From Haloferula rosea (lineage in GTDB: Bacteria > Verrucomicrobiota > Verrucomicrobiia > Verrucomicrobiales > Akkermansiaceae), in assembly GCF_016595525.1 (NCBI RefSeq), contig NZ_JAENII010000010.1, positions 124,001 through 188,000 of the forward strand: a stretch of 64,000 nt of DNA, read 5' to 3'. A program made the translations under genes and the position numbers. This document shows positions 1-8,255 of this stretch, one piece after another. Position 1 is the first letter of the stretch, and every line of letters begins with the position of its first letter. The notes under the pieces were generated by a model that had not been told where the DNA came from, ran no database searches, and saw only the letters and a program-made list of their open reading frames with translations.

Positions 1-536
1 CCCCCACCCGGTGCGTCGGAACGCATCGACTCGGAGTAGTCCACGGCATAGATCACGCGGCGCCCTTTGCGGGGAGTACCGAAGAACGAGGATCCCCCTC
101 CACCGTCGCCATCGCCATCACCGGAACCAAAGCCCGCGGTGAAGTCGTCATCCATGCCGAACGGCGTCGTCGGATTCGAAACTTCCGGCATCGGCACCGC
201 GACCGGCGCTTCGACCGCCGCGGCAATCACCCGAGCCATCGAGGAACTCGAGCTACTCGGCTTGGGCCTCACACCGGCAGCCAACTGCGGACGGTCCACC
301 GGGTTGTCCTCGGGCGGCACCGGGGCGTTGTAGCTGACGATGACGTCGACCTCCGTGAAACGGGGCAGAATGGCGATCAACCAGAGGATCCCGGCAATCA
401 GTCCGAGGACGATGAACGAGACCACGAGCGACTGGATCGAATCGACCCGTCGCTGCTTGGCGACCAGTTGTTCCAAGTGGAATGCCGCATCCTGGGGAGG
501 AGCTTCGGTCGTATACAACTGAGGTGGGTGGGCCAT
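1..536 (-). CDS. von Willebrand factor A-like membrane protein, C-terminus outside window
   Basis: The reading frame is open from an ATG at 536 to the window edge (178 codons), so only the N-terminal part is visible. One membrane segment lies near residues 40-60 (SLVVSFIVLGLIAGILWLIA). It is followed by a proline- and serine-rich linker, then a Gly/Asp-rich stretch (GSGDGDGDGGGG). The next stretch reads RRVIYAVDYSESM, which resembles the first strand and MIDAS motif (DxSxS) of a vWA domain. I infer a membrane-anchored protein with an extracytoplasmic metal-binding adhesion-like domain. It lies 72 bases downstream of the lipoprotein gene on the same strand, so the two may be cotranscribed. The vWA call rests on one motif because the rest is missing. 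Confidence 0.75.
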   Translation of the reverse strand, partial: MAHPPQLYTTEAPPQDAAFHLEQLVAKQRRVDSIQSLVVSFIVLGLIAGILWLIAILPRFTEVDVIVSYNAPVPPEDNPVDRPQLAAGVRPKPSSSSSSMARVIAAAVEAPVAVPMPEVSNPTTPFGMDDDFTAGFGSGDGDGDGGGGSSFFGTPRKGRRVIYAVDYSESMRSDAPGG

Positions 537-608
537 GACTGGGTGTTTTCCGTGACTCCACCACACCCGTGCAGGGACCACCAGAAGAACTTCGCCGAAT
601 CGCTGATC

Positions 609-2816
609 TCAACGGGCATCAAAATGCAGCGTCAGGCGGCGGGATCCCCGCTCCACCCGGTCGTGCACCGTGACCGCCTCCACCTCGCTCATCGCTTCGA
701 TCCCCTGCATGATCTTCGGCAGGGCTTCCCGGAATTCCGCCAATTCATCCTCATCGACGATGATGGCCTCACCTTCCTTGTCCACCAGCTTCAGGGCCTC
801 CTCGACATAGGAACGCATCACATCGAGATCCAAACGCATCCATGAGCCCTGACGAACGGTCGCCGCCGGCTTGCCGGCGCTGCCGATCAGATCGATGGCC
901 TGATTGCGGGAAGTGGATGCGACGAACCAATCATCGTTGATCGAGACCGATGGCTTGACGTCGTCCGAGAATGCCAGGGCATCAAAATACCAGGTCACCA
1001 GGTCATCCTTCTCCGATGAGGTCGGCGACAGCATGTTGAGCTCCGCCAGCTCCGCCTCCTGAAGTTTCTTCAGCATCGTGCGGATCGAGCCATAGATCGA
1101 GGCCCACGACTCCTTGAGCTTCGAGCGGTCCACCACCGGGGAAACATAAGACGCCCGGACGAATCGGCCTTCCTCGACGACCTGCACGGGGACACCCGGA
1201 ATCGGAGGAAACGGAGCATTCAAATCAACCACCACCGCGGACTCCTTGCCGAGGCCATCGGACATGGCGGTCATTCCTTCCCAGAGGGTCACCACATCCT
1301 CGCGGAGCATCGAATCGAACAGCCCGAAATACGATTGGAACTCTTCCAATTCCTCGGATTCGATATCCATGGTCGCAAGGTGCTGCGCCGTCGCGTAACC
1401 CGTCTCGATCAGCAACTCGGCCATCTCGCCACTGCGCTCCATGTACGTCTCGTCAGCGACCCAGTTGGCGAACAGAAGCACGTTCTCACCTTCACCCAGC
1501 GCCCCCATCTGGTGCGGCGTCTGGTAGTCCAGCGCTCCCGAACTCGCACCGAAGGTCTCGAACACCAGACCGTCGTCGATCCGGATCACTCCACCGAAGG
1601 AAGATGGCTCAAACAAGTCGAGCAAGGCCGCTTCCCGTTCCCCGACGAGATCAAGCAGCGCCACCAACTCCCGGGTGTCGCCAATGCCTTCCACCCCCTT
1701 CATGCCATCCCGGGCACCCTCGGCCAGGTCTTTCATGCTTGTGGTGACCGCCGCCTTGGTGACCGCCTCGGCACCGTAAAGAAACCCGTGGACCGGCTGG
1801 CCCTTGAATTCATCGATGAAGCCGATTTCGTCGCTCCCGGCCAGTGATTCATCCACCGAAGCAACCAACGGACAGCCCTCTTCGTCACTTCCCACGTAAA
1901 GGAACAGGTAGTCATCCAGCGTCCCAATGGTGACCATCAGGCTTTTCTCGCCGACCGCTTCGATCAGTTCCCCCGTCGCCTCTTCCCCCATCATCTCGGC
2001 CATGTCTTCGCGCTCACCCTCGAGACCTTCAGCAAACATGCTGCCAGGGAACGATACGCCGGAGAACTTCGCACCACCCTTCTCGAATTCGACGGTTTCG
2101 ACTTCCTCGCCGAAGTAGCCAAGGAAGGACCGGAGCTGTTGCTCACCCATGCCACGCGCCTCATCGTCTTCGATCCTGAGGCCAGCCAGCAAGCCGGGTG
2201 CCTTCGCATTCTCGATCCATGGCATGTAGCGACCGATATCCCGCGCCATCTCCTGAACCCATGCGTTCTCATCGGCCGACTCCATCGCCGATTCCAGATC
2301 CCCTTCCGCCGCCCCTTCGGCAAAGGCCTGGGTGAACATCCGGACCTGGTAGTAGGTCATGCGCGAGTTGAACTTGTTGTAAATCTCCAGCTGCTCGGCG
2401 GTACCATCACCGAAGGCCAGGAAGAACTCGTCACCCAGAAAGGCATCCAGCTGCGGCCCACCATCGCCCACTTCCTCTTCCGGATCGACGCCGAGTTCTT
2501 CCTCGGACATCTCCCTGATGAACTTCCACCCTTTCAGCGACCTCAACCCCTCGACCAGGCCACGGCCGTCGTAGATGGCCATCACCGCATCGGTTTCCGG
2601 TGCCAAGCGACCGACGATCCCAAGGATCTCCGCACGCTCATCCGCACTCAGCTTGGCGATTTCCGGCAGCGCCGGCACCACTGGCAGCGCGGGTGCCTCG
2701 ACCGCTTCCTCAGGTGTCGCTTCTGGCGGAGTGGCCGGAGTCTCCTTCTCGCCGCACGAGGCAAAAAGGAACGCGGAAAGGGGCAAGACGGAATACCAGG
2801 ATGGGGCTGATCTCAT
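609..2816 (-). CDS. large acidic lipoprotein of unknown function
   Basis: A 735-residue protein with a short positive start, a hydrophobic core and a lipobox ending in Cys21 (FASC), so it is probably a lipoprotein. A Pro/Ala/Glu-rich linker follows. The mature protein is very acidic and alternates helical segments with a segment near residue 85 (AVMAIYDGRGLVEGLRSLKG). I do not recognise the family; the layout is loosely like DUF3352-type proteins of cyanobacteria and planctomycetes, but that is only an impression. It is divergent from the polyprenyl diphosphate synthase gene and upstream of the vWA-like gene. No catalytic motif is evident. Confidence 0.8.
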   Translation of the reverse strand: MRSAPSWYSVLPLSAFLFASCGEKETPATPPEATPEEAVEAPALPVVPALPEIAKLSADERAEILGIVGRLAPETDAVMAIYDGRGLVEGLRSLKGWKFIREMSEEELGVDPEEEVGDGGPQLDAFLGDEFFLAFGDGTAEQLEIYNKFNSRMTYYQVRMFTQAFAEGAAEGDLESAMESADENAWVQEMARDIGRYMPWIENAKAPGLLAGLRIEDDEARGMGEQQLRSFLGYFGEEVETVEFEKGGAKFSGVSFPGSMFAEGLEGEREDMAEMMGEEATGELIEAVGEKSLMVTIGTLDDYLFLYVGSDEEGCPLVASVDESLAGSDEIGFIDEFKGQPVHGFLYGAEAVTKAAVTTSMKDLAEGARDGMKGVEGIGDTRELVALLDLVGEREAALLDLFEPSSFGGVIRIDDGLVFETFGASSGALDYQTPHQMGALGEGENVLLFANWVADETYMERSGEMAELLIETGYATAQHLATMDIESEELEEFQSYFGLFDSMLREDVVTLWEGMTAMSDGLGKESAVVVDLNAPFPPIPGVPVQVVEEGRFVRASYVSPVVDRSKLKESWASIYGSIRTMLKKLQEAELAELNMLSPTSSEKDDLVTWYFDALAFSDDVKPSVSINDDWFVASTSRNQAIDLIGSAGKPAATVRQGSWMRLDLDVMRSYVEEALKLVDKEGEAIIVDEDELAEFREALPKIMQGIEAMSEVEAVTVHDRVERGSRRLTLHFDAR

Positions 2817-3048
2817 AGGTGATGGATGCTAGGACGCACGGAGAAGCACGAGCAATTCCAATTCCCGCGGATTTTCGGAAGACCCCCCCGGTCTGGCACC
2901 GGCGGCGCTCCGAGAGCGCGATTCCCGCTCGTCGGAGCATACTCGATCGTCCTCGCAAGTCGAAATCACACGACGCACCAATTTCGATGAGAATCAATAT
3001 CAAGTGTTGCGGGTCATCGATGCATGTGGAACCTATGCCTAGAAGCTC
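2817..3048. promoter_or_regulatory. divergent intergenic region
   Basis: A 232-base non-coding gap between the divergent lipoprotein and polyprenyl synthase genes, so promoters for both should lie here. It holds a short perfect inverted repeat, GCGCTC-cga-GAGCGC, at 2905-2919 and an AT-richer stretch near 2985-3003 containing CAATAT. I cannot assign convincing -35 and -10 boxes. Confidence 0.4.
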
Positions 3049-4056
3049 ATGGGCAGCGCCACGACCATTCTCACAGCAAGCGACCGATTCCCTTTCGACC
3101 TCGTGCGACCCCACCTTGAAAAGGTGGAAGCATCCATTCGTGATCAGGTCCGTGCATTCGACCCCGCCGTCGAACCCTACGTCAGCTACGTCTGCAACAC
3201 GTCGGGCAAGCGGATCCGTCCGGCTCTTTCCATCCTGACCGGTGGTGCCCTCGGCACCTTGGGCGAAGATCAGCGCCAGATTGGCGTCGTGTTGGAACTC
3301 ATCCACATGGCCACCCTCGTCCATGATGACATCATCGATGGCGCGGTCACCCGGCGGATGGTCGCCACCGCCAATGCCAAATGGGGCAACGGCCTCTCTG
3401 TCCTTCTCGGCGACGCCCTCTTTTCCCACGCGCTGGCACTCGCCACAGAATTCGATGACATTGCCATCTGCCGCAAGGTCGGCAAGGCATCCCGCGAAGT
3501 GTGCGAAGGTGAAATCGTTCAGACCCAGAGGCGCTTTGACCTGAGCCTCACCAAGCAGGACTACTTCCGCATCATCGAAATGAAGACCGGTGCCCTGTTT
3601 GCCGCAGCCACCGGCATCTCCGCCGCTCTGGCGGGTGCTGATGAGGCCACCGAAGAGAAGCTTTACAACTACGGCCTCCGACTCGGCACCGTTTACCAGA
3701 TCTACGACGACTGTCTCGACCTCGTCGGCACGGAGGAAACGGTGGGCAAGACCCTGCGCACCGACCTCGAAAAGGGAAAGCTCACCCTCCCCATCCTCAA
3801 TCTCCTTGAATCCGCCTCCGAGAGTCAGCGATCGAAGCTGAACAAGCGGATCATCGAACAGCAACCGCTCGACCTCACCGTGCTGGTGGGAATCGCGGAA
3901 TACGAAGGCGCCATCGAGTCCGCCATCGATACCGCCTGCGGCATGCTCGATCAATGCCGCGAGGATCTCTCGGTGCTCGCCGACAACGAATACACCGCGG
4001 CCTTGCACCAGATCACCCGCTTCCTCGAGTCCCTGCTCGAGAAGTGCCGCCGCTGA
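3049..4056 (+). CDS. polyprenyl diphosphate synthase (trans-isoprenyl synthase family)
   Basis: A 335-residue protein of the usual length for long-chain trans-polyprenyl diphosphate synthases, which condense isopentenyl diphosphate onto an allylic primer to make the side chain of quinones. Family motifs are in order: GKRIRPAL near residue 53, the first aspartate-rich motif DDIID (Asp93, Asp94, Asp97) in LVHDDIIDGA, and the second one in YQIYDDCLDL, followed by GKTLRTDLEKGKLTLP. All catalytic aspartates are present. The protein should be cytoplasmic. Chain length (C35, C40 or other) cannot be read from sequence by eye, so no symbol is given. A short palindrome with a T run follows about 80 bases downstream. 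Confidence 0.93.
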   Translation: MGSATTILTASDRFPFDLVRPHLEKVEASIRDQVRAFDPAVEPYVSYVCNTSGKRIRPALSILTGGALGTLGEDQRQIGVVLELIHMATLVHDDIIDGAVTRRMVATANAKWGNGLSVLLGDALFSHALALATEFDDIAICRKVGKASREVCEGEIVQTQRRFDLSLTKQDYFRIIEMKTGALFAAATGISAALAGADEATEEKLYNYGLRLGTVYQIYDDCLDLVGTEETVGKTLRTDLEKGKLTLPILNLLESASESQRSKLNKRIIEQQPLDLTVLVGIAEYEGAIESAIDTACGMLDQCREDLSVLADNEYTAALHQITRFLESLLEKCRR

Positions 4057-4135
4057 TCACCGCCCGAGCCGAAGCCGTTCCACTCCAGAAGGCCCCTAGC
4101 TTTCCGGCTTCGCCACTCCACCTGCCCCGCTGTGG

Positions 4136-4157
4136 ATGGCATGATCATGCCATTTTT
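4136..4157 (+). terminator. intrinsic terminator after polyprenyl synthase
   Basis: ATGGCAT-gatc-ATGCCAT is a perfect 7-bp stem with a 4-base loop, followed directly by a T run (4153-4157). It lies 80 bases beyond the polyprenyl synthase stop codon and before nrdR, which fits a rho-independent terminator. The stem is short and only moderately GC-rich. Confidence 0.55.
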
Positions 4158-4238
4158 GGGCGACTTCGGAGTGCCCGGACTCCACGGGTTCCTGCTCTAA
4201 AAACTTTGCTTCACCGATCCGGACTTTCGCGCCCAAGG

Positions 4239-4288
4239 CACTAAATATGCGCCCATTTTTGCTTTTTGCCTACCTTATATAGAGGTAG
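4239..4288 (+). promoter_or_regulatory. possible pair of NrdR-box-like elements upstream of nrdR
   Basis: Two AT-centred elements precede nrdR. The first (4239-4254, GCACTAAATATGCGCC) matches the left half of the published NrdR-box consensus (acaCwAtATmTwGtgt). The second (4270-4288) is CTACCT-TATATAG-AGGTAG, a perfect 6-bp inverted repeat around an AT core. Their centres are about 32 bases apart, close to the three-turn spacing typical of paired NrdR boxes. Neither is a strong consensus match, so autoregulation is an inference. Confidence 0.3.
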
Positions 4289-4314
4289 TCTCCCGCCCAT
4301 CTTCCGACACGGCG

Positions 4315-4806
4315 ATGCGATGTGTACAATGCGGTTCCTTCAAAGACAAAGTCCTCGATTCGAGGATGTCGAAGGATGGAACCACCATCCGGCGTCGTCG
4401 CGAATGCATCCAATGCACCTACCGATACACCACTTACGAACAGATCGAGCGCACCGAGCTACGGGTGGTGAAACGCGATGGCATGCGCGAGGCGATCAAC
4501 CGCGAGAAACTCCGCAACGGCCTGATCAAGGCTTGCGAGAAGCGCCCGGTCTCCATGGACCGCATCGACCGCGCCGTCGACGAGATCCTGACCGAACTCC
4601 ACAAGGATCACGTGAGCGAAGTGCCCTCGTCAGTCATCGGGGCCAAGGTCATGGACAAACTTCACCAGGTCGACCCGGTCGCCTACGTCCGCTATGTTTC
4701 GGTGTACCGCCAGTTCGAGGACGTCGGCGAGTTCATCCGGGAAATCCAGAGTCTCGAACACCGCGCTGCCCGCGACCCGATGCAGCGACGCCTGTTCAAG
4801 GAGTAG
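4315..4806 (+). CDS. nrdR: transcriptional repressor NrdR
   Basis: A 163-residue NrdR, the nucleotide-sensing repressor of ribonucleotide reductase genes. The N-terminal zinc ribbon has Cys3, Cys6, Cys31 and Cys34, with the arginine-rich stretch IRRRREC typical of the family. An ATP-cone follows from about residue 50 (VVKRDGMREAINREKL ... ACEKRPVS) and ends with the VAYVRYVSVYRQF signature. Length and domain order match characterised NrdR proteins. No ribonucleotide reductase gene is in the window. The next gene, 39 bases downstream, encodes a protein that also resembles an ATP-cone. The start at 4315 is fixed by the first zinc-ribbon cysteine at residue 3. Confidence 0.97.
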   Translation: MRCVQCGSFKDKVLDSRMSKDGTTIRRRRECIQCTYRYTTYEQIERTELRVVKRDGMREAINREKLRNGLIKACEKRPVSMDRIDRAVDEILTELHKDHVSEVPSSVIGAKVMDKLHQVDPVAYVRYVSVYRQFEDVGEFIREIQSLEHRAARDPMQRRLFKE

Positions 4807-4844
4807 CCCCATCTCCCCCCCCCATCCACCTCCCCAACTAACGA

Positions 4845-5405
4845 GTGATCGCACTCATCGGCAATCGCCCCATCATCCAAGTCGGACGCCATCAGGTGCA
4901 CGACTACGATACCCGCTGGCTGGGTGATGCCCTCCAGCGCGCGGCACGGGCCGCCGAACGCGAGGACTTTCCGTTCCTCGATGAGATCCGCCGTGGGGTG
5001 GAGGAGTATCTCGAAACCAAGTGCTCGCTCGAGTTGCTGTCCATCGACGCCCTCTACCAGCGCGTCCGCAAGATGCTCGAAAAGATCGGCTGCCAGCACA
5101 TCGCCGAGAAGCTCGAGCCTCTCGCCCCCCCCGTCACCATCTCTCTCGAACAGGCCGCGCGCGAGGCAGGCAACGGCTTCGAACTTGCGTTCTTCACCCA
5201 CCTGCGGGACGAGATCGCCCACCTGGGTGAGGCTGGCGCCGAGGAAGTCCGCTTCACCGGACTGCTCGAATCCGTTCAGGTTCTGAGTGGTTCCAGCGAC
5301 TGGAATGCCAACTGCGACCGGCTTCTCACCGAAATCCGGGCCTTCCTTCACCGCCACGACCGCGTCCGCCGCCGGCTGCATGTTGAGAGTGATCGCAAGG
5401 ACTAA
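4845..5405 (+). CDS. divergent ATP-cone-like protein downstream of nrdR
   Basis: A 186-residue protein starting with GTG at 4845, in the same direction as nrdR after a C-rich 38-base gap. The first half (residues 8-90) follows the spacing pattern of an ATP-cone: a short strand and turn (IIQVGRHQVHDYDT), helix (LGDALQRAARAAE), helix (EIRRGVEEYL), then IDALYQRVRKMLEKIGCQHIAEKL, which is like the closing helices that precede the YR motif. The KRDG nucleotide-binding signature is absent. The second half is helical and Glu/Arg-rich. I infer a cone-like fold that may have lost ATP binding. Proximity to nrdR suggests, but does not show, a shared role in deoxynucleotide control. No clear Shine-Dalgarno sequence precedes the start. 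Confidence 0.7.
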   Translation: MIALIGNRPIIQVGRHQVHDYDTRWLGDALQRAARAAEREDFPFLDEIRRGVEEYLETKCSLELLSIDALYQRVRKMLEKIGCQHIAEKLEPLAPPVTISLEQAAREAGNGFELAFFTHLRDEIAHLGEAGAEEVRFTGLLESVQVLSGSSDWNANCDRLLTEIRAFLHRHDRVRRRLHVESDRKD

Positions 5406-5437
5406 CAGGAACCCTCGATCGCTTCACTTGACCGCCT

Positions 5438-6538
5438 TCACCCCTGCTTCTCGAAAAACAGGGTGAACTCGTGCCGATTGTAGGTGAGGTGGGTGTTCGC
5501 CAACAACCGCAACCCGCCCGCTCCGGCCTGCCGAATCGCGGATTCATGATGGCCAAGGTATTCCCGATAGCTCCCGATCCCGGCGGCCTTCAGAGTGAAG
5601 ACAGCCAAGCCCCCTCGATTCAGGAAGCGGGAAAGCCTCACGACCTGTCGTAGAGCGAAGCCGGTCTCGCCATTCATGTCACATAGCACGGCATCAAAGT
5701 TTGCTCCCGGACCGGGTGAGTAGTCCGCCACATCGGCCTTGTGGAAGGTCAGCCCTTCCCGCCCATACAAGCGATCATCGAGTGGTGCCCGGTCCACTGC
5801 CGTGACCCGGTAGCGCCGTTCAAGAAGTTCGGATGTCATCCCTCCGGGACAGGCACCAAGCTCCAGCCAGTGACTTCCTTCTGGCGGCACTTCCCGATAG
5901 AGGCGCAAGTAGTGCAGGGCCTCGGCGATTTTGGCGCCCGCCCGACTGATCATGTGGGGTGCGCTCTGGCTGATGAATTTGGTTCCGCCGGGGTAGAAAC
6001 CGTTCGCTGACCGCGGTGAAGCCACACCCGCATACAAGCCCTCCTCACCGAGCAGACAGAAGAGTGACGCGCTCGTGCTCACCTGTTCCTCCACCTTGAC
6101 GAAGCCCTTGGCTCCATCTCCCATCCGCTGGATCACCCGCCCCCGCAAACTCTTGGCCAAGCTCTTGTAGTGGCCATCGCGTGCGCTGGGATCCAACACA
6201 CCGACGAATACGCCCTGAAGAGAGTCGGCCGGGAATTTGTCCGCCAAGGTGCGAGCCGCTTTCTCGATGAAGTCTTCCATCTTCAGCGGCTTGCATGGCC
6301 ACACGTGATCCATCGGGATGCTCCAGCGGACAAACCGAAGACGTTCCGCACCCGCGGAGGGCAGATCACCCCTGACACGAACCAGAAAATACTCGGTCCC
6401 CAACTTGCGAACGAGTTCCGCATTCAGGTCGGCGAGCACGTCCGCGACCTGATCCTTGAAGTGGATCGGGATGCGAAGCAGGTACGTGCGGGTTTCTCGA
6501 GATTTGGATTCCGGGTTCAAGACACGGCGATTTGCCAA
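5438..6538 (-). CDS. RlmM-like FtsJ-family RNA 2'-O-methyltransferase
   Basis: A 366-residue protein with an N-terminal RNA-binding half and a C-terminal Rossmann methyltransferase domain. Motif I is LELGACPGGMTSELL (residues 225-239), nearly the same as in RlmM, the enzyme that 2'-O-methylates C2498 of 23S rRNA. A full K-D-K-E catalytic tetrad of the RrmJ/FtsJ fold can be placed at Lys203, Asp287 (LCDMNG), Lys317 (FTLKAAG) and Glu357. It should act in the cytoplasm on rRNA. It lies 73 bases downstream of the pseudouridine synthase gene on the same strand, making a plausible RNA-modification operon. The exact target nucleotide is inferred from family similarity only. Confidence 0.8.
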   Translation of the reverse strand: MANRRVLNPESKSRETRTYLLRIPIHFKDQVADVLADLNAELVRKLGTEYFLVRVRGDLPSAGAERLRFVRWSIPMDHVWPCKPLKMEDFIEKAARTLADKFPADSLQGVFVGVLDPSARDGHYKSLAKSLRGRVIQRMGDGAKGFVKVEEQVSTSASLFCLLGEEGLYAGVASPRSANGFYPGGTKFISQSAPHMISRAGAKIAEALHYLRLYREVPPEGSHWLELGACPGGMTSELLERRYRVTAVDRAPLDDRLYGREGLTFHKADVADYSPGPGANFDAVLCDMNGETGFALRQVVRLSRFLNRGGLAVFTLKAAGIGSYREYLGHHESAIRQAGAGGLRLLANTHLTYNRHEFTLFFEKQG

Positions 6539-6611
6539 GGTTCGGGGGACCAGGTCGATCCTCGAATGGCTTTTTCACGCGGCCAAATCCACCTCCCAAA
6601 AAGCGGACCCA

Positions 6612-7259
6612 TCAAAAATCGGGCGGAACGGAGAAAGCCAGCCGCTCGCCACTCTTCGGATGCCGAAACGCCAGCTCACAGGCATGCAGCTTGAGTTCGC
6701 CCGATCTCTGACCTGTGCCGTAGAAGGTATCCCCCACGATCGGAATCCCCAGGCCCTTCGGATGAGCCGAATGCACCCTCAGTTGATGGGTCCTCCCGGT
6801 CACCGGCGTGAAGGACACCCGCGTCCGCCCATCTTCGATCCCGAGCTTCTCCCAGTGGGTGATCCCCACCTTGCCGTGCACCTCGTCATAGATCTGGATC
6901 GGCCGGTTTTCGACGTCCAACCGAAAGGGCAACTCGACCGTCCCTGCATCCGCCTCCACGATGCCGTCAAGCAGCGCGATGTAGCGTTTGCTCGTCTGAC
7001 GGTCCTGAAATTGAATCGACAAGTCCCGATGGGACTCGGCATTCAGCGCGAGCACCATCAACCCCGAGGTATCCATATCCAAGCGATGCACCGCCGGTTG
7101 CTCGATGCAATCAGGATACAGGGTACGCACCCGGGTCGCCACACTATCCAGCTTCTCCGGCCCACGTCCTGGCACGGAAAGCATGCCACTCTCCTTGTTC
7201 ACCACGACGACATCCGGGTCGGCATGAATGATCTCAAGAATCGGACCAGCATCTCTCAT
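6612..7259 (-). CDS. RluA-family pseudouridine synthase
   Basis: A 215-residue protein of the RluA family, which isomerises specific uridines in rRNA or tRNA to pseudouridine. The catalytic motif HRLDMDTSG lies near residue 60, with Asp in HRLD as the expected nucleophile. The preceding VVVVNKESGMLSVPG and the later SKRYIALLDG and GRTHQLRVH segments are also family hallmarks. No S4 domain is present. A GTG at 7262 precedes the ATG chosen here by one codon. The short length fits the RluA/TruC branch, but the substrate cannot be told. It sits upstream of the RlmM-like gene. Confidence 0.92.
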   Translation of the reverse strand: MRDAGPILEIIHADPDVVVVNKESGMLSVPGRGPEKLDSVATRVRTLYPDCIEQPAVHRLDMDTSGLMVLALNAESHRDLSIQFQDRQTSKRYIALLDGIVEADAGTVELPFRLDVENRPIQIYDEVHGKVGITHWEKLGIEDGRTRVSFTPVTGRTHQLRVHSAHPKGLGIPIVGDTFYGTGQRSGELKLHACELAFRHPKSGERLAFSVPPDF

Positions 7260-7401
7260 CACATCGGGTTGGCCACTCGCCGCGACGGAAATGCCAGTCG
7301 CGACGGGTTCTGTCGACTCCCATCAGATCCAGCACCACGACTCGATGGGCCGCCTCCCTTGATGATGGACCTCGGACGACTTGGGTTTTACCATCAGACC
7401 C

Positions 7402-8190
7402 ATGCGCTCGATCACACGTCCCACTCTGGTTCTCGCCGCATTCCTCGCCGCCTCCTGTGCCACCTCGCCCGTGTATGACCCCGGGACCGGGCAGGTCCGA
7501 AGCAGCCAGGCCAGCAGTCAACTCAAGGCGCAGGGCGCCCGCGAGTTTGCCAACTACAAATCCAACAAGCAGATCTCCACCAACAGCGCCTACCGGAACC
7601 AGGTCAACCGGGTCGTCAACCGACTGGCCCGGGTGGTTGAAACCGACGGCACATGGGAGGTGGTCGTGTTTGAAGATGAATCCCCGAATGCCTTCGCCCT
7701 GCCGGGCAACAAGATCGGCGTGCATACCGGCATCTTCCAGGTCACCCGGAACGATACCGGCATGGCCACCGTGATCTCCCACGAAATGGCCCACGTCACG
7801 CTCAACCACGCCCAGTCGAAGGTGAACCGCGCAACGGGTGCGGTGCTCGGCGGTGTCGTCCTCGATGCCGTTCTTGCCTCACAAGGCCAATCCGGAGGCA
7901 GTCGGGCCGCAGCCGCAGCCGGCTACGGGGCACTGGCGACCACCGGATTCCTCCTCCCCAATTCCCGCAGCGCCGAAACCGAAGCCGACAAGCTCGGCCT
8001 CATCTACATGGCACGAGCCGGATACGACCCACGCGACGCCGTCGACTTCTGGAAACGCTTCGCCGCCTACAACCAGAAATCAAGCGGCGGTCAGATGCCC
8101 GAATTCCTCCGCACCCACCCACTCGACACCACCCGCATCCGTAGCCTTGAGTCCTATCTCCCCGTGGCCCTCAAGGAATACCAACGGTGA
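7402..8190 (+). CDS. M48-family metalloprotease lipoprotein
   Basis: A 262-residue protein beginning with a lipoprotein signal (MRSITRPTLVLAAFLAASC, Cys19). A TTG seven codons upstream is a poorer start because it would displace the signal peptide. The protease domain has the zinc motif HEMAH (His127, Glu128, His131) and the downstream AETEADKLGLIYMARAGYDP, which supplies the third zinc ligand in the ExxxD arrangement seen in Oma1/LoiP/BepA-type enzymes. It probably degrades or monitors envelope proteins while anchored to a membrane facing the periplasm. No TPR repeats follow. The lipoprotein signal and full motif set make the call firm. Confidence 0.93.
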   Translation: MRSITRPTLVLAAFLAASCATSPVYDPGTGQVRSSQASSQLKAQGAREFANYKSNKQISTNSAYRNQVNRVVNRLARVVETDGTWEVVVFEDESPNAFALPGNKIGVHTGIFQVTRNDTGMATVISHEMAHVTLNHAQSKVNRATGAVLGGVVLDAVLASQGQSGGSRAAAAAGYGALATTGFLLPNSRSAETEADKLGLIYMARAGYDPRDAVDFWKRFAAYNQKSSGGQMPEFLRTHPLDTTRIRSLESYLPVALKEYQR

Positions 8191-8255
8191 GCCTGCTGGG
8201 CTCGACCGGAAAGATCTCCAACTCCGATGGTCTTTCTGCCTAGGGTCTCCCCGTG

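Noticed and set aside
2710-4008. A long open frame on the minus strand opposite the polyprenyl synthase gene
   Set aside because: It is the antisense shadow of a gene with a full set of family motifs, and its product has no recognisable fold.
7234-7809. A 191-codon frame opposite the M48 protease
   Set aside because: It overlaps the protease gene in antisense and has no fold of its own.
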